Below are positions 8,733 through 17,087 of a DNA stretch of 38,857 nt, piece by piece; position 1 is the first letter of the stretch; each line of letters begins with the position of its first letter. A program made the position numbers and the translations under genes. A model generated the notes under the pieces. That model was not told where the DNA came from, searched no databases, and worked only from the letters and a program-made list of their open reading frames with translations. The DNA lies in the NCBI GenBank assembly GCA_016218765.1, contig JACRCZ010000052.1:1-38857 (forward strand), given 5' to 3'. Origin of the DNA: Deltaproteobacteria bacterium (GTDB taxonomy: Bacteria; Myxococcota_A; Polyangia; DRWM01; JAAZOP01).

Positions 8733-9815
8733 GTGCCCTCCTCCCTCCTCCGTGCCCTCCTCTTCCGCAGGGCCGCCGCCGCCGCCCTCGCCGCCACCGC
8801 CGCCCTCGCCCTCGTGGCCTGGGCGCTGCAAGTCGTGCGCGTGGCGCCCGAAGTGTTGACGTCCGACACGCCGGGCGCCCTCGTCGCCCAGGTCGTGTTC
8901 CTCCCGCTCGTCCCCATCGTCTCCTTCGTGCTCCCCGTCGCGCTCGCCGCCGGCATCCTCGTCGCCGGCAGGCGCCTCCGCGCGGAAGGCACCCTCGACG
9001 CCCTCGCGGCCGCGGGGATCGCCCCGCGCAGGATCGGCACGCCGTTCCTCGCCCTCGTCCTCCTCGCCGCCGGCGTCGCCGGCGGCGCGGCCCTGGTCGG
9101 CGAGCCGCTCGCGTTCGGCGCGCTGCGCGACGCCGCCCCCACGCTCGCCGCCGCCGCCTTCTCCGGGCGCGCCGCGCCCGGGTCCTTCGCGCCCGCCGGA
9201 CCCGGCACCGACGTCTACGTCGGCCGGCGCGACCTCGACGCCTGGCGCGACGTCCTGCTCGTCCGCCGCGGCGCTCCGGGGGACGTCACCGAGCTCGCTG
9301 CCGCCGCCCTGCGCCTCGCGGACACCCCGGGAGACGGCATCGCGCTCGAGCTGCGCGACGGGACCATCCGCTCCGCCACCCGCGACGGCGTCGTCACCGC
9401 CTCGTTCGCCCGCCTGCGCCTGCCGTTCGACGTCCAGGCCCTGCGTTCGCGCATCGAGGCCATGCTGCCGGCCGGCATGGCCGCGCCGCCCTCCGCCGTC
9501 TTCGACGCGGCAACCCTCGGCACCGCTTCGCCGCGCGACCGCTACCTCGTCCTGCGGCGATGGGCCGCGCCCCTGCAGGCGATCCTCTTCGGTCTGTTCG
9601 CCGCCGGCCTGGCCCTCCGACCCGCCGGGACGATCCGCGGCGCCCTCGTGCTCGCCGCCGTCGTCGTCCTCACGCACGCCCTCCTGCGCCTCCTCGAGCC
9701 CGCCGCCGCGGGCGGACCCGCACCCCCGTGGGCCGCGGTGCTGGCGCCCCACGCCCCCGCCGCCCTCGCCGCCGCTCTCGCCTTGACCCGCCTTTACTTG
9801 GCCAAACCCGTTTGA
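8733..9815 (+). CDS. LptF/LptG (YjgP/YjgQ) family permease-like protein
   Basis: 360-residue membrane protein with the YjgP/YjgQ layout: three N-terminal helices (residues ~10-32, 50-75, 95-115), a periplasmic beta-rich domain (~120-270) and three C-terminal helices (~278-355). The family signature lies in PLVPIVSFVLPVALAAGILVAGRRLRAEGTLDALAAAGI. LptF and LptG are the transmembrane half of the ABC exporter that moves lipopolysaccharide to the cell surface with LptB. They normally come as a pair; only one is present here, and it is Ala-rich and shortish, so it may be a divergent paralogue. Start is the GTG at 8733 with weak ribosome binding support. The kinase gene follows after 48 bp, suggesting co-transcription or a nested promoter. 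Confidence 0.75.
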   Translation: MPSSLLRALLFRRAAAAALAATAALALVAWALQVVRVAPEVLTSDTPGALVAQVVFLPLVPIVSFVLPVALAAGILVAGRRLRAEGTLDALAAAGIAPRRIGTPFLALVLLAAGVAGGAALVGEPLAFGALRDAAPTLAAAAFSGRAAPGSFAPAGPGTDVYVGRRDLDAWRDVLLVRRGAPGDVTELAAAALRLADTPGDGIALELRDGTIRSATRDGVVTASFARLRLPFDVQALRSRIEAMLPAGMAAPPSAVFDAATLGTASPRDRYLVLRRWAAPLQAILFGLFAAGLALRPAGTIRGALVLAAVVVLTHALLRLLEPAAAGGPAPPWAAVLAPHAPAALAAALALTRLYLAKPV

Positions 9816-9821
9816 TACGCT
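9793..9821 (+). promoter_or_regulatory. Possible internal promoter for the pseudokinase gene
   Basis: TTTACT (9793-9798), 17-bp spacer, TACGCT (9816-9821), lying over the last codons of the permease gene. Predicted start near 9828. It stands out as an AT-richer patch. Confidence 0.35.
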
Positions 9822-9863
9822 GCGCGCGGCCGAGTGCCGACCGGATCGGAATCGAGGAGCCCG

Positions 9864-11984
9864 ATGACCAGGTGCCCCCACTGCGGACAAACCCACGGCC
9901 CCGACAACCACTTCTGCGGCGTCACCGGCCAGCCCCTCGACCTCGGCCCCCGACTCCTCGGGCAGGTGCTCCTCGACCGCTTCGAGGTCACCAGCCTCGT
10001 CGGCGAAGGACCGCTCGCCGTCGTCCTCCTCGCCTCCGATCGGTCCCAGGGCAACCGCAACGTCGCCGTCAAGATGCTGCACCCGCGCTACGCGCGGGAC
10101 GCGGCCGCGACCGAGCGCTTCCTCGCCGAGGCGCGCAAGGCCGGCGAGCTCGGCCATCCGAACCTGGTCCCGGTGCTCGCCGTCGGCCGCGATCCCGGCG
10201 GAGCTCCGCTCGTCGTACGCGAGTTCCTCGACGGCCTCTGCGCGGCACGCTGGGTACGCGAACGCGGCGCCATGCCCGTCGAGCTGGCCGCGTGGGTCGT
10301 GGCCGGCGTCCTGTCCGCCCTCAAGGCCGTCCACGAGGCCGGCCTCTACGACGGCGACCTCACGGCCGACGACGTCTTCCTCCTGCGCGGGCCCGGCGAC
10401 GGCGTCGTCGTCAAGGTGCTCGACCTCGGCGAGTGCCACCTCAAGCGCGCCGCCCTCGCCGCGGGCGCCCTCGGCCCCGAAGCCCAACGGGCCTGGGCCC
10501 CCGAACAGGTCCGCTCCGGCGTCGTGAACGAGCGCTCCGACATCTTCGCCGCGGGCGCCGTCCTTTACCAGCTCGTCACCGGCAAGCCGCCGTACCCCGA
10601 AGGCATCCCGCCCGCGCCCCAGGTGATCCCGATCCCGCCCACGCCGTCCGCCCTCCAGCCGGGCCTCAACCGCAAGCTCGACCTCCTGGTGCGCCGCGCG
10701 ATGTCGCTCCTGCCGACGGATCGCTACGCGAACGCCGCGGCCTTCCTGGAAGCCCTGGCCGCGTTCGTCCCCCCGGCCCCGCCGAAGGTCGATTGGGCCG
10801 GCAAACCCGCGACGCCCGCCGCCGGCTTCGTCGTCGTCGCCCACGCCGCGCCCGCGCCCGCCGCGCCCGCCGCGGCCCCGGTCGCCGCGCGCGGCGGCAT
10901 GCACAAGGCCACCCTCATCGGCGCGCCCCTCGCGCTCCCCGGCGGCCCGGCGATCGCGCCCCCCGCCGCCGCTCCCGCTCCCATGGCCGTGCCCTCCGGG
11001 TTCGTCCCGGGCGCAGCCGCTCCCGCGGTGCCCGCTCCGGCTCTCGGCCCGTCCACCGCCCGCATGCCCGTCGGCGCCGCCGCCGCCGCCCTGGCCGCCG
11101 GCGCCAGGCGCCCCGGCGCCGCCGACGCCACCGCGCCGACCATGCCGATGCCCGTCATGGACGCCGCGATGCCGCCAGGCACGCCGCTCGCGCCGAGGGC
11201 GCCCGGACCGTCACTCGACCGGGCCGCGGCCATGCCGCCGTTACAAAAACCCGAGCAGGTTGCGGCGACGTCGCCGTTTCAAATCGAGACGACGGCCGCC
11301 AAGGGCGGCAAGGCGAAGTGGATCGTGCTGGTCGTCGGCCTTCTCGCGGCCGCGATCGTCGGCGTCGTCATCTTCGCGACCGGAGGCGACGACGGGGCCG
11401 CCAGGCCGCCGGGCACCGTCCCCGCAGCCGCCGACGCCGCGGCGAAACCCGCGGCCGACGCCGGTGCCGCGCCCGCTCCGGCGGACGCCGGCGCCGCCGA
11501 GGCTGCCGCTCCTGCACCCGCGGACGCAGCGGCGGCCGAGGCTGCCGCTCCGGTCGAAGAGGACGCGGGCGCGGCCGAGGAAGCCGGACCCGACGTCGAA
11601 GAGGCGGCACCCGAGGCGGAACCCGAGGAAGCGGACGCGGCCGGCCCGGATGCGGAGCCGGACGTCGTGGACGAAGGACCGGAAGAAGTCGAGGAGGCCG
11701 AGGCGGAGGCCGAGGCGGAAGCCCAGGTGGCCGACGCCGGCGCGGCGGAAGTGGCGGCTGCACGCGACGCGCGCGTGCGCGAGACGGCAGCGCCGGACGC
11801 CGGACCCGCGCGGGACGCCGCCGGTCGCGAGGCCGCGGCACGGGATGCCGCGACGCGCGAAGCGGCGCCCAGGGACACGACCGCCCGCGATGCCGGGTCC
11901 GCGACGACCGATCGCGCGCGTCCGCGGGATGCCGGCGCGCAGCGCGAAGGACGGACCGGCATCATCCGCGATATCGGACTTTGA
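9864..11984 (+). CDS. Zinc-ribbon pseudokinase with one membrane span and a long Ala/Asp-rich tail
   Basis: 706 residues from ATG 9864, chosen over the in-frame GTG at 9834 because GAGGAG sits 5 bp upstream. Order: CPHCG...FCGVTG zinc-ribbon-like start (1-25), Hanks-type kinase fold (~39-310), Ala/Pro-rich linker, single membrane helix (486-506), and a Glu/Asp/Ala then Arg/Asp/Ala-rich tail ending GIIRDIGL. Kinase features kept: Lys70 in NVAVKML, Glu89, Asp165, Asp187 in DLG, and WAPEQ. Lost or changed: the Gly loop reads GEGPLA, and the catalytic loop reads YDGDLTADDV where HRDLKPxN is expected, so His, Arg, Lys and Asn are all replaced. Probably catalytically weak or inactive, with a scaffold or sensor role across the inner membrane. 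A PEGA protein and a barrel protein follow. Confidence 0.85.
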   Translation: MTRCPHCGQTHGPDNHFCGVTGQPLDLGPRLLGQVLLDRFEVTSLVGEGPLAVVLLASDRSQGNRNVAVKMLHPRYARDAAATERFLAEARKAGELGHPNLVPVLAVGRDPGGAPLVVREFLDGLCAARWVRERGAMPVELAAWVVAGVLSALKAVHEAGLYDGDLTADDVFLLRGPGDGVVVKVLDLGECHLKRAALAAGALGPEAQRAWAPEQVRSGVVNERSDIFAAGAVLYQLVTGKPPYPEGIPPAPQVIPIPPTPSALQPGLNRKLDLLVRRAMSLLPTDRYANAAAFLEALAAFVPPAPPKVDWAGKPATPAAGFVVVAHAAPAPAAPAAAPVAARGGMHKATLIGAPLALPGGPAIAPPAAAPAPMAVPSGFVPGAAAPAVPAPALGPSTARMPVGAAAAALAAGARRPGAADATAPTMPMPVMDAAMPPGTPLAPRAPGPSLDRAAAMPPLQKPEQVAATSPFQIETTAAKGGKAKWIVLVVGLLAAAIVGVVIFATGGDDGAARPPGTVPAAADAAAKPAADAGAAPAPADAGAAEAAAPAPADAAAAEAAAPVEEDAGAAEEAGPDVEEAAPEAEPEEADAAGPDAEPDVVDEGPEEVEEAEAEAEAEAQVADAGAAEVAAARDARVRETAAPDAGPARDAAGREAAARDAATREAAPRDTTARDAGSATTDRARPRDAGAQREGRTGIIRDIGL

Positions 11985-12084
11985 GCGCCCGGAGCGGCAC
12001 GGACGGGCCACGGGCGGGGCGGGGATTCGGGGAACGGCAACGCGGCGCCCGCCGACACGAGGCGCCGGGAAGGCGGAGGCGGCG

Positions 12085-13485
12085 ATGGTGCGCAACATCA
12101 GGCTTCGCGGCGTGACGAGCCTCGTGCTCGGACTGGCCCTGATCGCCCCGGCGGCGGCGGGCGCCCAGCAGCTCGACGACCAGACGCGGCAACATGCCCG
12201 GGAGGTGTGGGCCGCGGCCGTCGAAGACTACGACGCCGGCCGCTACGAGGAAGCCCTGCCGGGCTTCCGCGAGGTCTACGACCTCACCCACAAGGCCGAG
12301 GCCCTGCTGTCCATGGCCCAGTGCTACTTCTACCTCATGGATCCCGTGAACGCGATGACCTACTTCCGCCGCGCCCGCGCCGCGCTCGGCGCGGACATCG
12401 ACCCCGAAACGCAGGCCGACATCGAGAACAAGATGGAACGCCTGCGCGACAAGGTCGGGATCCTGCTCATCGACGTCAACATCGACGGCGCCAACATCGA
12501 AGTCGAAGGCGAACGGGTCGGCCGGTCGCCCATCCTGGATCCGATCTACGTGCTGCCCGGCCACGTCACCGTCCGCGCCTCCGGCACCTCCGGCGCCTCC
12601 GCCGAACAGCAGGTCGTCGTCGACGGCGGACGCGAGACCCACGTCTCGCTCGAGCTGACCACGATCGGCGAGGGCCCGGGCGAAGGTCCGGGCGAGGGCC
12701 CCGGCGAAGGCCCCGGCGAGGGTCCGGGCGAAGGTCCCGGCGAAGGTCCGGGCGAAGGCCCGGGCGAAGGCCCCGGCGAAGGCCCCGTGGAGCCCCCGCC
12801 CCCGCCCCCGCCTCCCAGCGGACCGGGCCGGCTCGTCGTCGAGTGCGACGTGCAGGACGCGACCGTCGTCGTCAACGGCGAGCGCGTGGGGCGCGCCCGG
12901 ATCGAGGACGAGCTGGAATCGGGCACGTATCTGGTCGAGATCTCCGCCGACGGCTACGAGCCGTACTCCGAGACGATCTCGATCTACCCCGAGCAGGAGA
13001 CCAGCCTGCGCGTCAGCCTCATGTCCTCGGAGCTCGCCGGCCTCGACCCCATGTGGTTCTGGCTCGGCGTCGGCGCCACCGGCGCCCTGGCCGCCGCCAC
13101 CATCGGCACCGGCGTCGGCGCCGCCATGTACAACGGCGACGCCGACGATTATCTCGTGCAGATCCGCCAGCAGACCATCGACGGCCTGCAGCCGCGCCCG
13201 GCCGGCTGCGGCGGCGCCAGCCCCGCCGACGACCCGGCCTGCTGGGCGCCCTTCACCGCGCGCAGCGTCCGCCTCCAGGAGCTCCACGGCGAAGCCGCCG
13301 ACACGGCGGACAGCCTCGAGATCGCCACCTGGGTCCTCCTCGGCCTCACCGCCGCCGCCGCCGGCGGCACCGTCTACCTCTTCCTCGAAAGCGCCCCGCT
13401 GTTCGGCGGCTCCGACGCCGACATCACCTTCGCTCCCATCGCCACCGAGAGCGGCATGGGCCTCGGCGCCTGGGGCACCTTCTGA
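12085..13485 (+). CDS. TPR/PEGA-domain membrane protein with GEGP repeat linker
   Basis: 466-residue exported protein. Signal peptide with AGA-QQ-type cleavage near residue 27; TPR-like helices (~30-130, VEDYDAGRYEEALPGFREVY, ALLSMAQCYFYLMDP, AMTYFRRARAAL); first PEGA-like beta domain (~128-192, IDGANIEVEGERVGRSP); ten GEGP units (195-234); a short poly-Pro run; a second PEGA domain (~247-312, ATVVVNGERVGRARIEDELESGTYLVEISADGYEP); membrane helices at ~323-349 and ~413-433 separated by a loop with two Cys. PEGA domains are small surface-associated modules often encoded next to serine/threonine kinases in myxobacteria, which fits the preceding gene. Probably a periplasmic sensor or envelope-anchoring protein. 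The ATG at 12085 follows GGCGGAGGCGGCG. Confidence 0.85.
   Translation: MVRNIRLRGVTSLVLGLALIAPAAAGAQQLDDQTRQHAREVWAAAVEDYDAGRYEEALPGFREVYDLTHKAEALLSMAQCYFYLMDPVNAMTYFRRARAALGADIDPETQADIENKMERLRDKVGILLIDVNIDGANIEVEGERVGRSPILDPIYVLPGHVTVRASGTSGASAEQQVVVDGGRETHVSLELTTIGEGPGEGPGEGPGEGPGEGPGEGPGEGPGEGPGEGPGEGPVEPPPPPPPPSGPGRLVVECDVQDATVVVNGERVGRARIEDELESGTYLVEISADGYEPYSETISIYPEQETSLRVSLMSSELAGLDPMWFWLGVGATGALAAATIGTGVGAAMYNGDADDYLVQIRQQTIDGLQPRPAGCGGASPADDPACWAPFTARSVRLQELHGEAADTADSLEIATWVLLGLTAAAAGGTVYLFLESAPLFGGSDADITFAPIATESGMGLGAWGTF
12667..12786 (+). repeat. 12-bp tandem repeat coding for GEGP units
   Basis: Ten in-frame copies of a 12-mer of the form GGCGA[A/G]GG[T/C]CC[G/C], differing only at synonymous positions, encode ten Gly-Glu-Gly-Pro units between the two PEGA domains. 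It is likely to vary in copy number by slippage without changing frame. Confidence 0.9.
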
Positions 13486-14345
13486 CGTTTCGCGCTCCGC
13501 TCTCCGTCATCCTCCTGCTCGCGGTCGCCTCGCCTGCCCTCGCCCAGGAAGAGGTCGTGGAACGGGCCGATCCCGACACCGCCGCGGTCGCCCTGCCCGA
13601 TCCCGGACCCCGGCCCGGATACCCGCAGGCCCACCTGTGGCGCCCCCTCGCTTTCGAACAGTGGCAGGTCGAGCTTGCGGCCGACGGACGCCTGGGCCTG
13701 GACGCGGCAGCCGAATGGAAGCCCTCCGACGTCGTCTTCGGCGGCTCGCTCGGCCTCCTCGACGAGCTGCAGGCCGGCGTGCTCTTGGACCTGCGCGCGG
13801 CGCCCGAGCCCGGCGCCGCCGAGCGGGTCGCGCACGCGCTCGAGCTCGAGGCGACCTACGCCGTCTTCACCTCCGGCGCGCAACACCTGGCCCTCGCCGG
13901 CTCGATCTGGTTCTGGATCACCTTGCGCGAGGACCCCGCGCTCGTTCTCGCGCCGACGGTGTTCGGCGTCTGGCGCGTCGTGGACATGTTCGGGTTCCGT
14001 GCGGCGTTGTCCGTGCCCGTCCGCCTCCAGATCAAGCAGGACGAGCAGATCTGGGTCGAGATCCCCGGCGCGTTCTCCACGGCGCTGCGGTTCGACGCCG
14101 GCGCCGACACCGCGCTGCTGTTCGTGCTCCGCCCCGAGTTCCAGCCGCTGGACTGGCTGTGGGTCGCGGTCGGCGCGGGAGTCGCCGCCCGCGGCACCGA
14201 CGACGTCGTCGTGCCGCTCGACTTCGAGCTCGGCCTCACCCCGTGGGGCCCGATCGATGTCTTCGCCAACTTCGCCTTCCCCGATCTCCAGAGCATCGGC
14301 ACCGACAAGCGCACCCTCACCGTCGGCCTCCGCGGCCGCATCTGA
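13482..14345 (+). CDS. Putative outer-membrane beta-barrel protein (CTG start proposed)
   Basis: 287-residue exported protein. N-terminal signal TFRAPLSVILLLAVASPALAQ with ALA-Q cleavage, then a mature chain of alternating hydrophobic/polar strands with many aromatic residues (SIWFWITLRED, LQIKQDEQIWVEIPGAF, DWLWVAVGAGVA) ending with LTVGLRGRI, typical of outer-membrane barrels. The only start that keeps the whole signal peptide is CTG at 13482, overlapping the TGA stop of the PEGA gene as CTGA; no ATG, GTG or TTG lies nearby in frame. Probably translationally coupled to the PEGA gene and part of the same envelope module. Cargo or function unknown. Confidence 0.72.
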   Translation: MTFRAPLSVILLLAVASPALAQEEVVERADPDTAAVALPDPGPRPGYPQAHLWRPLAFEQWQVELAADGRLGLDAAAEWKPSDVVFGGSLGLLDELQAGVLLDLRAAPEPGAAERVAHALELEATYAVFTSGAQHLALAGSIWFWITLREDPALVLAPTVFGVWRVVDMFGFRAALSVPVRLQIKQDEQIWVEIPGAFSTALRFDAGADTALLFVLRPEFQPLDWLWVAVGAGVAARGTDDVVVPLDFELGLTPWGPIDVFANFAFPDLQSIGTDKRTLTVGLRGRI

Positions 14346-14382
14346 GCGGATGCCCTGCGACGGCCGCGGAGCGGGGGAGCTG

Positions 14383-14516
14383 AAACCACCGATGGACACC
14401 GATGGACACCGATGGGGAAGGGCAGGGCGCGTGCGGAGAGGGAAGAAGGAAACCACAGATGGACACAGATGAACACAGATGGGAAAGGGTAGGGTGGTCG
14501 CGGAGAGAAACGGGGG
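14383..14516. repeat. Tandem pair of 67-bp CACAGATGG-type repeats
   Basis: Two diverged 67-bp units (14383-14449 and 14450-14516) each start with AAACCAC[C/A]GATGG and carry three ACAC[C/A]GATG steps, then a GGGAAGGG...GCGGAGAG tail. They fill the gap between convergent genes. Single inverted copies occur at 24268 and 30141. No ORF or T-tract terminator is evident. Confidence 0.8.
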
Positions 14517-14519
14517 GAA

Positions 14520-17087
14520 CTACCGCAAGAGAGGCGATTCGCCGCACGCCGCGCAAACGGGCACGGAGGGTTTTCCCTCGCCGTCATGTCGCGTGAACAC
14601 GGGATGACCACAGGTCGGGCACTTCGCCGGCGGCTCGGAGTCCAGTAGCGCCACACACTCGAGACGCACACCCGCCGCCGCCAGCTCCCGCGCCAGGACC
14701 TCGCCCGCGGGAGAGACGTACACCCGCAATCCGCCTTCCTCCACCCGCGCCGCAGCCAGCCCGCACCGGTTCCAGAACCCCTTGTCCACCAGCAAACGCC
14801 GCCCCGCCGCCGTGCGATCCACCCGATGCCGCACCGCCGGACGCAGCCCCTCGACGATCCTCCGCAGCACCGCGAACACGTCGTCCCCCGCGACGAACGC
14901 CTCGAACCACGGCCGCACCGGCACCTCGGACAACAGCGCGACCGGTCGCGCAGGCACGGCAAGCGCCGTCGCTGCACCGGCCGTCGCTTCCGCCACGGAC
15001 CGCTCCTTCGACCGCTCGTCCACCGCCCCCGGTCCGAACGACGCCGCGAACTCCGCCACCACCACCCTCAACCCGCTCGTCCCGTCCACCGCCAGCACCG
15101 ACTCGATCCCCGCGAACGCCGTCGCCGCCGCCTCGTCCCGCAGGAACCACTCGCGCAACGCGCCCCGGGCCAACGTGACCCCCGGCGCCTCCGCCGCCCA
15201 CCCCTCCACCCGGAACGACAACGCCCGCCGCACCCGCTCCGCAAACGGATCCGGGATTCCCGCAGCAGGCCCCGAAGCACGGGCAAGCAGCGCCTGCCCA
15301 TGCCACCCACCTTCCCCGGATTCCCCCGCCAGTTTCCCTTCGCCTCTGCGTCTCTGCGCCTCTGCGCGAAAACTCCCTTCCCCGCCAAACCCCGCGCCCG
15401 TACGCTCGTACTCCCGCCGCAGCACCCGCCGCGAAACCCCCAGCTCCAGATCGTCCCACGGGCACACCGCTCGAGCGGGGATCTCTCCGGACAGGGCAGC
15501 GGTGTCGAGACCCTCCGCCGCGAGCCGGCGCACGATGCGGGAGGCGTCGCTCACGCGCAGCTCGCCGTCGTACGCGATCCGGTCCTCGATCGACGCGCGG
15601 ACCAGCGCCGGCGTCGCCGCACGTCCCGCCCGGCAGAGCAGCGTCGCCGCCCGGATCTCCTCCGCCGAAGCCGAGACCCGGAACTCCGCGCCCGCCCCCC
15701 GCGCCGCCTCCTCCAGCCGCCGCAGCGCCTCGCGCACGTCCCGGAGCGGCGCGAACCCCAGCGGCGTCCCCGGCGCCGGGAAAAGCGGCATCGCACTCGC
15801 CAGCACGCGCAAACGCGGCGCCGCCCGCGCGATGTCCGCGAACAGCTCGGACGCCTCGCCCAGGTCCGCGTCCGTCTCCAGGCCCGTCGCGATGAAGAAC
15901 AACTTCGCCTGCCGCAACCCGCCCCGGTGCATCGGCCCGAGGAGCTCGGGCAGCAAGCCGGCGTCGAACCGCTTCCCCAGCCACTCCCGCAGCCGCGCGC
16001 TCATCCCCTCGACCCCGACCGTCAGCTCCCGCTTCCCCAGCCGCGGCAGCAGCGCGGCCAGCGCCGGCGAACGCACGAACGAGATCCCCGCCAGACTCTT
16101 GGCCGACAGCCGCGGGTAGATCTGCAGCAGCCGGCGCAGGAGCTCGAACAGCCCGCGCTGGCATCCCAGGTCCGGCGACAGGAGGTTCAAGTCCGTCGCC
16201 GCCAGCGCGGCCTTCATCCGCCGCGCGATCTCCACCACCAGCTCCGGGCTCGTCTGCCGGTGCGGTCCCATCGCCCACCCGTCGCGGCAGAACCGGCAGC
16301 GGTGCGGACAGCCGAACGCCACCGGCAGCGTCTCCTCGCCCGCCTCCCCTGTCCACGGCAGGAACGCGCCGTCGTAGCCGCGCCACGCCTCCGGCGGATC
16401 GTCGCGACGCGGCACCGGCATCGGCAGCGGATCGTGTGCGGGGCGTCGCGCGCGGATGCCCTCCAGCCGTCCGCCGCGATGGACGTGCTCGTACCACGCC
16501 GGGACGTAGAGGCCGGAAACGCGGCGTGCCAGCTCCTCCAGCACCTCCCCCCGCGCCGCCCCCCGAGCCCGGCTCTCGGCGACGATCGACAACACCTCGC
16601 GCAACGCACCCAGACCGTCGCCGACCGCCACCGCGTCGACCAGCCCGTCGCCCCCGGCGTCGTCCACGGCGCCATGGAGAAAGGTCGCCACGGGCGCGGA
16701 ATGGCCACCCAGCAGCACCAGGGGACACGACGGATCGGCGGCGCGCGCCGCGCCGGCCAGCGGGATGCCCGACGCGCGGAGCAGTCGCGGGAGGTTCAAC
16801 GCCTCCTGGACCACGGTGAGCGTGATGCCCAGGACGTCGAAGCCGCGCGCCGGCCGGCCCGAAGCCGATCCGACCCAGCCCGGCGGCTCGGCACCCCGCG
16901 GCTCGCGCGGCGGACGGTACGCGACCTCGCCGTACACGCCCGGCACACCCCGCGCGGCCCACAACAGCGCCCGGTGCGTCACCGAGGCCTGGACCTGCGC
17001 CGCCGTCGACAACCGGCAGAGCAGCAGCCGCAGCGCCGCACGCTCGAAACCCGAAGGATCGGGCCCGCCGGGCTCGGGTACGCTCAC
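14520..17087 (-). CDS. TIGR03960-like radical SAM protein with C-terminal zinc ribbon
   Basis: 855-residue iron-sulfur enzyme. The N-terminal part has the B12-binding-like pattern of this family (FDVLGITLTVVQEALNLPRLL, PLVLLGGHSAPV, DAVAVGDGLGALREVL). The radical SAM cluster motif is CPHRCRFC (Cys260, Cys264, Cys267), followed by barrel segments (LNLLSPDLG, LTVGVEGMS, KLFFIATGLETDAD). A C-terminal extension resembles the partner region often fused in this family, and the last residues form a CPTCG...CAACG zinc ribbon. Reaction unknown. GTG start at 17087 overlaps the Nudix stop as GTGA, so the two are coupled. Odd: residues ~568-586 (SFRAEAQRRRGEGK) are encoded by a dispersed repeat inserted in frame. 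Upstream minus-strand open frame lies over a lipoprotein and is not part of this gene. Confidence 0.85.
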   Translation of the reverse strand: MSVPEPGGPDPSGFERAALRLLLCRLSTAAQVQASVTHRALLWAARGVPGVYGEVAYRPPREPRGAEPPGWVGSASGRPARGFDVLGITLTVVQEALNLPRLLRASGIPLAGAARAADPSCPLVLLGGHSAPVATFLHGAVDDAGGDGLVDAVAVGDGLGALREVLSIVAESRARGAARGEVLEELARRVSGLYVPAWYEHVHRGGRLEGIRARRPAHDPLPMPVPRRDDPPEAWRGYDGAFLPWTGEAGEETLPVAFGCPHRCRFCRDGWAMGPHRQTSPELVVEIARRMKAALAATDLNLLSPDLGCQRGLFELLRRLLQIYPRLSAKSLAGISFVRSPALAALLPRLGKRELTVGVEGMSARLREWLGKRFDAGLLPELLGPMHRGGLRQAKLFFIATGLETDADLGEASELFADIARAAPRLRVLASAMPLFPAPGTPLGFAPLRDVREALRRLEEAARGAGAEFRVSASAEEIRAATLLCRAGRAATPALVRASIEDRIAYDGELRVSDASRIVRRLAAEGLDTAALSGEIPARAVCPWDDLELGVSRRVLRREYERTGAGFGGEGSFRAEAQRRRGEGKLAGESGEGGWHGQALLARASGPAAGIPDPFAERVRRALSFRVEGWAAEAPGVTLARGALREWFLRDEAAATAFAGIESVLAVDGTSGLRVVVAEFAASFGPGAVDERSKERSVAEATAGAATALAVPARPVALLSEVPVRPWFEAFVAGDDVFAVLRRIVEGLRPAVRHRVDRTAAGRRLLVDKGFWNRCGLAAARVEEGGLRVYVSPAGEVLARELAAAGVRLECVALLDSEPPAKCPTCGHPVFTRHDGEGKPSVPVCAACGESPLLR
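15336..15377 (-). repeat. GCAGAGGCG-type dispersed repeat inside the radical SAM gene
   Basis: On the minus strand it reads TTTTCGCGCAGAGGCGCAGAGACGCAGAGG. Twenty bases (TTTCGCGCAGAGGCGCAGAG) recur exactly at 37113-37132. Intergenic elsewhere, it is translated here as FRAEAQRRRGEG. Confidence 0.85.

Noticed and set aside
6129..10904. A 1591-codon open frame on the minus strand opposite the lipoprotein, permease and kinase genes
   Set aside because: Gly/Glu/Arg/Ala-rich with no domain; it is the low-stop antisense of strongly C-biased plus-strand genes whose domains are clear.
9560..12115. Long Arg-rich plus-strand frame overlapping the kinase
   Set aside because: Shadow of the kinase coding sequence; no conserved residues.
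12667..12786. CRISPR array
   Set aside because: Repeats are 12-bp, contiguous, without spacers, and in frame in a coding sequence.
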